64,000 bases of DNA, from the NCBI RefSeq assembly GCF_900496995.4, contig NW_024470382.1, positions 744,001 through 808,000 on the forward strand, in the 5' to 3' direction. Source of the DNA: Aquila chrysaetos chrysaetos (lineage: Eukaryota; Chordata; Aves; Accipitriformes; Accipitridae). Shown here one piece after another: positions 57,868-64,000 of this stretch. The position numbers and the translations under genes were made by a program. The notes below the pieces were generated by a model. The model ran no database searches. It saw nothing but the letters and a program-made list of their open reading frames with translations, and had not been told where the DNA came from. Within the stretch, counting starts at the first letter, position 1; the number at the start of each line of letters is the position of its first letter.

Positions 57868-58640
57868 GTTTGAGGCTTTGGACTTTACTAATGAAGCTTT
57901 GGTCCTTCCAGATCAGACTTTGGGGCTTAAAAATGATGCTCTGGGCCCTTACAATGAGTCTCTGCACCTTAAACGTGGAGCTTGGAACTAATAAATGAGT
58001 TTTTGTACTCCATATATGTGGGTCTGGACCTTAAAAATGACTGTTTGCACCCCCAAAAGTAGGCTTTGGTCTTTTAAATTTATGCTTTTTGCCCTAACAT
58101 TGAGGCTTGCATTATAAAAACAAGGGTTTACCCTTGAAAAACTCAGGGTTGAATTTTAAAAATGATGCTTTGTGCTTTGAAAATGATCGTTTAGGCTCAA
58201 AATTTTTGCTTTGTTGCGTTTTAATAGGGGTTTTTTTTGCCTTTAAGATTCAGGTTTCCACTCTAAGAATGAGGGTTTTGCCTTAAACAGGATGGTTGGG
58301 ACTCAAAAATGAGGAGTTGGGTGTTAAAAAGGAGGGCTTTTTTACCCAAATTGTGCGCAGATCTTGTAGCCGGAGGGGCAAGGCTTTGATGGTGTTTGTT
58401 CCTCAGTTGGGCATGTCCTTGAGCAGCCTTCTGGGACCTGCTGTGAGCGTGGGGTTGGGCTGGAAACTGCTCAATGTAGAAATAGAAAGACCCAGTTTGA
58501 CAAGCCTAGCTGGACAGGGTGACACTACAGACTCCCCAGTGAGACACATCTCACTCCAGCACTGCGCTCCCGGTTCTGGGTAGATCTCTTAATTTTGGCT
58601 CTTCAACAAGATGTTCCAATTCCCAGCCTGGCACCCTCGG
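57868..58640 (+). repeat. Third, diverged copy of the array edge and its flank
   Basis: 57,868-58,345 is 21-bp repeat; 58,345-58,640 follows the unique flank at 4,605-4,885 (shared AGGAGGGCTTTTTTACCCAA, GGCATGTCCTTGAGCAGCCT, GACACTACAGACTCCCC and ATTCCCAGCCTGGCACCCTC) with many substitutions. It is therefore an older duplicate of the same unit. No gene is present. Confidence 0.85.
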
Positions 58641-58970
58641 ATGCCCAGCTAGACCCCAAGCAATGGCAGCCCCTGCCAACCTCCACCTCCCTGTCTAGTT
58701 TTATTGCTGAGCATGACATCATATGGTATAGAATATGCCATTGGTCAGTTAGGGTCAGCTGTCCCAGCTGTGTCCCTCCCCAACTTACTCATTGGCAGGG
58801 CAGCGTGAGGAGCTGCAAAGGCCTTAATGCTGTGTAAGCGCTGCTCAACACTAACTAAAACATCAGTGTGTTATCATCAGCACTGTTTCCAGCACAAATC
58901 CGAACCATAGCCCCATGCAAGCTACAATGAAGAAATTTAACGATCCCAGCCAAAACCAGTACAGGTGGTT
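58640..58970 (-). mobile_element. Old ERVK-like LTR fragment
   Basis: Diverged second half of the LTR family seen at 21,018 and 56,651: GCATGACATCATATGGTATA, then GGTCAGCTGTCCCAGCTGTG, AACATCAGTGTGTTATCA and a final CCAGCCAAAACCAG. More substitutions than in the other copies, so an older insertion. Confidence 0.8.
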
Positions 58971-58974
58971 AACC

Positions 58975-60775
58975 CTGGTTTCCCATCACCCCTTAGGCCC
59001 ATCACCCTTGGGGTAGTTAAACCTGGGGGTCCATCAACCATGGGCTGGTAAAGCCCAGCATCCAATCAGCGCAGGGGCCCATCACCATTGGGTTGTTTAA
59101 CAATATTGGGCCATCATGTCTTTGGCCCATCACCCTCAGGGTGGTTAAGCCTGGGACCCATAACCCCTTGGACCCATCAACTTCGGGGTGTTTAACTGTG
59201 GGGGTCCATCACCCCTTGAATCCAGTCACCCTTTGGGTGTTTAACCCCAGGGGCCCATCAGCTTTGGAGCCCCTCAGCTTTGGGGTGTTTAAACTCCAGG
59301 TGCCCATCGCTCCTTGGGCCCATCAACCTCGGGGTATTTAACCCCAGGGGCCCATCAGCTTTGGAGCCCCTCAGCTTTGGGGTGTTTAAACTCCAGGTGC
59401 CCATCGCTCCTTGGGCCCATCAACCTCGGGGTATTTAACCCCAGGTTCCCATCACACTTGGGGTGGATAACCTTGGGAGCCCATCACCCCAAGGTGCCCA
59501 CCAGCCTCGGGGTGGTTAACACTAGTGGCCAGTCACCCCTTGGGCCCGTTATCCTTGGTGGCTTAACACTGGGTGACCATCACTTCTTGGGCCTATCGCC
59601 CTTAGGATGGTTCAACACTTGGGGGCCCATCGCCTCTTGGGCCCATCACTTTTGGGGTAGTTAACCCCATCAGCCTGGGGCCTCATTGCACTTGGGGTGG
59701 CGAAACCTGGTTTCCCATCGCCTCTTGGGCCCGTTACCCTTGAGGTGGCTAACCACTGGGGCCCACCAACCCTTGGGCTAATCACCTTTTAGGTTGTTAA
59801 CCCCGGGGTCCCACTGCCCTGGGGTCCATCACCCTTGGTATGGTTCACCTCAGGGGATCTCACCCTTGGGGTTGTTAACCCTGGGGACCCAACACCGTTT
59901 TGGCCTATCACTTTTGGCATGGTTAACCCTGTAGGCCCATCACCTCAGCGGCCCATCACCCATGGGTTGATTAACACTGAGGGCTTATCACCCCTAGGGC
60001 CCATTATCCTCTGGGTGGTTAACCCTTGTGACCATCGCCCTTGCGGTGGTTAACCCTGGGGGTCCATCATCCTTGTTGTCGTTAATCTTGGGGACCCACC
60101 AATGCATGGACCCATCACCGTTGGCCTAGTTAACCCTCGGGTTCCCATCACCTCTCATGTGACGATGGCCTCATCACCCTTAAGATGGTAAACCCCAGGT
60201 GGCCATCACCCCTTGGAGTGGTTAACCCTGGAAACCCATCATCCCTTGGGCCCATCACCCTTGGGGTGGTTAACTCTTGGGGCCCATCAGCCAGGGCACT
60301 CCTCCCCCTTGGGGTGGTTTACTCTGGGGCACAGCACACACAAGGTGTTTAACCCTGGAGGCCCACCACCATGGGGGGCCTATCGCCCGAGGGGAGGTGA
60401 AACTTGCTTTCCAGTCACCTCTCGGGCCTATTACCCTGCGGGTTGTCAACCCCCACCAACCCTGGGGGCCCATCACCCTTGGAGTTGTTAACCCTGGGGG
60501 CCCATCCCATCTTTGGCCCATCAGCCTTGCGGGGGGTTAACCTTGGGGACCCACCACCCCTTGGGCCCATCACGCTCAAGGTGGTTAACCCCCAGGGCCA
60601 ACATCCCCGGGGGACAACCACCCTTTGAAGTGGTTAACACTGGGGCACATAACCCTTGGGGGTGTTTAACTCTGTGTTCCCATCACTCCTTGGGCCCATC
60701 ACCCTTGGAGTGGTTAACCCGGGGGGCCCATCAGTGGGGGGCCCATCACTTTTTGCCTCGAAGGACCTTGGGCTG
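58975..60775 (+). repeat. GGTTAACC-palindrome minisatellite, ~1.8 kb
   Basis: Tandem units of about 48-50 bp made of CCCATCACCCTTGGGG, the palindrome GGTTAACC, CTGGGG and a variable second CCCATCACCCCTTGGG. Units are degenerate except for one exact 97-bp doubling (59,250-59,346 repeated from 59,347). The TTAACCC text is not telomeric repeat. Open frames through the array are artefacts. Confidence 0.93.
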
Positions 60776-60877
60776 TGGTTCCCGCTAAGGTGACCATAAG
60801 TAGCAACATGCGAAGGCGGCCATCACCATCCCGGGTGGCACTCGGAGGGGTGTGGCAGTACGGTTGTGTGCTTCTTC

Positions 60878-61098
60878 CTCTCCACTCAGCACTGACGAGC
60901 CCACCCTTTGAACACTGGGTCCAAGTCCTGGGCTACCGGTACAAGAGAGATGGAGTGACTGTGAGAGAGTCCAGCAAAGGGCCCCCGAGATGCTCCACGG
61001 CCGGGAGCCTCTTGGAGGGGCTCTGTGAGCCAGAACGGTTCAGCCTGGAGAAGATTTGGCTGTAGGGGGTCCCACCCAGGTGGGATCTCAGCAATGGC
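60878..61098 (+). mobile_element. CR1 LINE fragment, 3' part of ORF2
   Basis: Sense CR1 text: CTCCACTCAGCACTGACGAG, then HWVQVLGYRYKRD (for the usual WVQFWAPQYKRD), GAGAGAGTCCAGC and GTTCAGCCTGGAGAAGA. Diverged, with stops and short deletions; inactive. It lies just beyond the 3' end of the ADP-ribosylhydrolase-like gene. Confidence 0.82.
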
Positions 61099-61264
61099 AG
61101 TGACAGGACAAGAGGCGCAGGGCACAAACCTAGACACAGAGTGACCGGGAGGACACTTTTTTACTGTGGGGGTGACTGAGGCTCCTCAGGGAAGTTCTGG
61201 GGTCTCTAACTGTGGAGGGATAAAAGGCCACCTGGATGTGGCTATGGTGGTCTCCGTGGGGCTT

Positions 61265-61480
61265 GCCTGAGGCCCCCAGCACCCCTTGAAGGGCCCCGCT
61301 TCCCCCCAGGGACTCTCCCAAGCCCCCCCAGGACCCCGTGAAGGTCCCAGCTGACCCCCAAAGACTCTCCTGAGCCCGCCAGCACCCCATGAAGGGCCCT
61401 GCTGACCCCCAGAGACCCTCCCAAGCTCCTCCAGGATCCCGTGAAGGTCTCTGCTGCACCCTGGGGACCCACAGGGGCTT
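61265..61480 (+). repeat. ~52-bp tandem repeat downstream of the hydrolase gene
   Basis: Four units with ACCCC(T/G/A)TGAAGG cores at 61,281, 61,333, 61,384 and 61,436, separated by GACCCCCAGAGACTCTCCC-type sequence. It is in the 3' UTR or just beyond the minus-strand gene, whose poly(A) site may be near 61,160 (AGTAAA on the minus strand). Confidence 0.85.
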
Positions 61481-61525
61481 TCCTGGGAGGGGGACAGCAG
61501 GTGACACCAGGGACACAGGGGGGCC

Positions 61526-64000
61526 TCAGCGTTTCCCCCAGGCCAGCGCGTGGAGGCGGTGGGCAGCATCGCGCAGCCGCCCACGGTACTCAAGGCAGCA
61601 GTGCAGCCCAGGGGGGATGGGCGCCAGCCCCCCCCGCAGCCCCCAGCACCCAGCGGCGATGGTCCCCGTCGAATCGCTGTCCCCGCCATGCAGCACCGCC
61701 CTGGCACACAGGTCCCCCCAGCACCCACCGGCTGCCAGCAGGGCCTCCAGGGCCACCATGGGTGCGTCATGGCCGCTGCGCCCTGGCCACCCCTCCAGTG
61801 CCCAGCCCAGGTACGCAGCATCCCGCTCGGCTGGTGACGGAAGGGACGGCACCTGTGGTGGGCCATGACCCTCCAGAAGCCCCCGGGATTCCAGGTACCT
61901 GCAGGGACACGGGACACTGAGGTCACTGGGAACACTGGAGTCATTGAGGACAAGCGGACACTGGGGTCACTGGGGATTGTGGGGACTCAGGGATATTGGG
62001 GTCAGCAGGGACGTTGGCGTCATTGGTGTCACCGGTGACAATGGGGTAATCAGTGGCGCTGGGGGTCACTGGGCTGTGGCTTTCCAGCAGCCCCTGTGAC
62101 AGCAGGTACCTGTGGGGACACTGGGGACAATCAGGACACCCAGGGGCACCATGGCAGTGGATGTAGTGGGGACACCAGTAATACCAGGGAAACCAAGAGC
62201 ACCAGGGACACCGAGGTCAGTGGGGGTGTGGGGTGGCCCTGGGCCACATTCCCACAGCTGAGGGTGGCGGCACTGGTTGGGACACTGGGGACACTGGGAG
62301 CAGCAAGGACAGGATGGGCACCGGTGGCCCTGCAGACAGAGTGGCCACCAGGGTCAGCAGTGACACCAGTGACAGTGGGGCAGGGGACACTGGGGACATC
62401 CAGGCACTGGGGCAGAGCAGCGACACCAGTGGCACCAGTGCGGTGCGCCTCCAGGACTGGGAGAGAGCCTTGCAGGCACCAGTGACACCAGTGACCCCCT
62501 GAGCCCCTCCCAGTATCCTCACCAGCCACTCCCAGTGCTCCCAGTGACCCTACAGAACCCTCCCAGTACCCCCTCACCTGTGCCAGGCATCCCCAAAGAA
62601 GGGCCAGGCGGCAGCGTTGTCCCCCACGGCAACCCCAGCACCCTCCACGTAGTCCCATGCGAGGGGCAGGACCCGCAGCAGCTCGGCCCCCCAGCGCTCT
62701 GGGGGCTCCCCCCGAGCCCCCAGCGCCCCGAAGAGGGCCACCGCCAGTGCCCCGAGGTACCCTGCGGGGACAGGGATTTCAGGGGGGGCTTCAGTGTCCC
62801 CTCCTCCCCTGTCCCCCCCTGCCTGGCACCCACCGGTGGGGTGGTGGTGGGTCATGCGTCCACTCTCGATGCTCACACGGATCAGCGTCGGCAGCTCCCG
62901 GGCGTGTGGGTACCTGCATTGGCATCAGCCCTGTCCCCGTCCTCCCCTCTCCCCTCCCTGTCCCTGTGTCCCTAGCCTTGTCCCTATCCCCATCCCGCCA
63001 CCCTTGTCCTTGCTGTCCTTGACCCTGCCGTCCCCATCCCCCCGGCCCCCCCCACCTCCCTACCCCCCTCTCTGCTCTGTGACCCCTATGTCCCTTCCTC
63101 TCTATCGCTGTCCCCATGTTCTCTCCCCCCTAGGGCCCCCTGCCCCAGCTCAGACATCCACGGACCCCCATGCCCACTGTCCCCGGCCTCCCAGTGCCAG
63201 CACCACCATATGCCCAATCCCCAGTCCTTGTCCCCTCCAGGTCCGACACCCCCATGTCCCCATCCCCCTCTGTGTCCCCATTCCCCCACCTCTTACACCC
63301 CCATGTCCCTGTTACCCCATCCCCATCACCTCATGCCCCCTTCCCTCCAGCTCTGACACCCTCATGTCCCTGTCCCCCAAGCTCTGGCACCCCCGTGTCC
63401 CCATCCCCATGTCCCCCCATCCCGCCTTGTCCCTCTTTCCCCATGTCCCCACCCCCCCCCAGGTCTGACAGCCTTGTGTTCCCATCCCAGTCCCCTCCAT
63501 CTCCCTGTCCCTTCCAGCTCTGACACCCCCACGTCCCCAGCCCCGACACCCTCATGTCCCCATTCCCCAGCTCTGACACCCCCTCGTCCCCGTCCCCCGT
63601 GTCCCCGTCCCTCTATGTCCTCATCCCTCCAGCTCTGACACCCCCACGTCCCCATCCCTGACTCCCCTATGGCCCTGACACCCCATCCGCACTACGTCCC
63701 CATCCCTCCGTCTCTGGCACTCCAGTGTCCTGTCCCCCTGTGCCCCCCGCCCCCCATGTCTCCACCCGCCAGCTCTGACATCCCCATGTCCCCATTCCCC
63801 CTGCTCTGACACTCCCATTCCCCCGTCCCATCCATGTCCCCATCCCTCCAGCTCTGCCACCCCCCTGTCCCCACCCCCATCCTGCCCCTGTCCCCCCAGC
63901 TCTGATACCTCCGTCCCCCCCATCCCCACGTGTGCCCCCGTGTCCCCATCCCCGCGCTGCTGTCCTTTCCCATGTCCCTGTCCCCACCTGAGGCCGATGG
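61526..64000 (-). CDS. ADP-ribosylarginine hydrolase-like protein (ADPRH/ADPRHL1 family), C-terminal part, runs off window
   Basis: Minus-strand exons: 64,000-63,988 (the last 13 nt of an exon, encoding IGL and part of R), 62,913-62,834, 62,761-62,578, 61,898-61,526. All join in phase. Family signatures in order: [75 protein letters not shown] and [20 protein letters not shown] removes ADP-ribose from arginine of modified proteins; the aspartates of GGDSDST help bind the two Mg2+ ions. The other metal-binding aspartates lie in the N-terminal exons outside the window, so whether this is an active ADPRH or a catalytically inactive ADPRHL1-like protein cannot be decided here. It is cytosolic in known relatives. 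The last exon is 124 codons including the TGA stop. Confidence 0.88.
61900..62577 (-). repeat. Intron with short GACACTGGGGACA-type repeats and a duplicated exon start
   Basis: The intron before the last hydrolase exon is filled with degenerate repeats of CACTGGGGACA/CACCAGTGACA type. At 62,109 it contains a second copy of the exon's acceptor and first codons ([13 protein letters not shown], compare [13 protein letters not shown] at 61,898), then drifts into repeat. Whether the copy is ever used is unknown. Confidence 0.75.
62920..63987 (-). repeat. C-rich intronic minisatellite
   Basis: About 1.07 kb of degenerate tandem repeat built of CTCTGACACCCCCATGTCCC and CATCCCTCCAG-like pieces on the plus strand. 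The minus, transcribed strand is strongly G-rich (GGGGACATGGGG, GGGATGGGGAC), so G-quadruplex formation is possible in the nascent transcript. It fills a whole intron of the hydrolase-like gene. Apparent ORFs (up to 224 codons) are artefacts. Confidence 0.88.

Noticed and set aside
58975..60775. Telomere-like repeat (TTAACCC)
   Set aside because: The unit is ~48 bp with GGTTAACCCTGGGG, not tandem TTAGGG/CCCTAA hexamers.
62794..63468. 224-codon proline/serine-rich plus-strand ORF
   Set aside because: It lies in the C-rich intronic minisatellite of the hydrolase-like gene, antisense to it.

Overview
This is nuclear DNA of a bird, most likely a neoavian species and probably a GC-rich microchromosome or similar gene-dense, repeat-dense segment. 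The evidence is several CR1 LINE fragments, two long LTR families that I recognise from neoavian genomes, very short introns with GT/AG borders, vertebrate gene families (maestro HEAT-like, CCDC81-like, ADP-ribosylarginine hydrolase) and many GC-rich minisatellites. Exon borders below were read by eye from splice sites and reading-frame phase; no alignment was run.

Layout. 1-870: a 21-bp tandem repeat. 870-11,596: copy 1 of a ~10.7-kb direct duplication, holding 21-bp arrays, an orphan CpG-island promoter, a CCDC81-like gene on the minus strand, and an ERVL-like LTR with leader, cut off inside a second LTR. 11,597-14,640: a CR1 fragment, a 65-bp minisatellite and an inverted 21-bp array. 15,868-20,275 (minus): fragments of an unrecognised single-pass membrane protein gene. 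20,565-24,370: CR1 and retrovirus-derived pieces. 24,440-29,560 (plus): a decayed maestro HEAT-like (MROH) paralogue, into whose introns LTRs have inserted. 30,178-31,093 (minus): a compact three-exon small gene with a 43-bp minisatellite just upstream. 33,776-43,702 (plus): an apparently intact 19-exon MROH gene of 778 codons, whose exon lengths sum to an exact open frame. 44,362-45,060: a diverged inverted 21-bp stretch and then a CCAAT-box tandem array. 45,255-47,200: the 21-bp array again. 46,257-56,970: copy 2 of the duplication. 57,235-58,970: ERVL-like internal sequence, a third diverged copy of part of the duplicated unit, and an old LTR. 58,975-60,775: a minisatellite carrying a GGTTAACC palindrome. 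60,878-61,098: CR1. 61,526-64,000 (minus): the C-terminal exons of an ADP-ribosylarginine hydrolase-like gene that runs off the window.

How it fits together. Nothing suggests an operon or a shared pathway. The region reads as a duplication-prone tract in which fast-evolving, multicopy families (CCDC81-like, MROH) have been copied, with one copy drifting. The MROH block has an intact and a dead paralogue in tandem. The CCDC81-like gene has two near-identical copies, one frameshifted in its last exon relative to the other. The 21-bp arrays border or lie inside every duplicated block and are the natural suspects for unequal exchange. I found no CRISPR array, rRNA, tRNA or prokaryotic feature.
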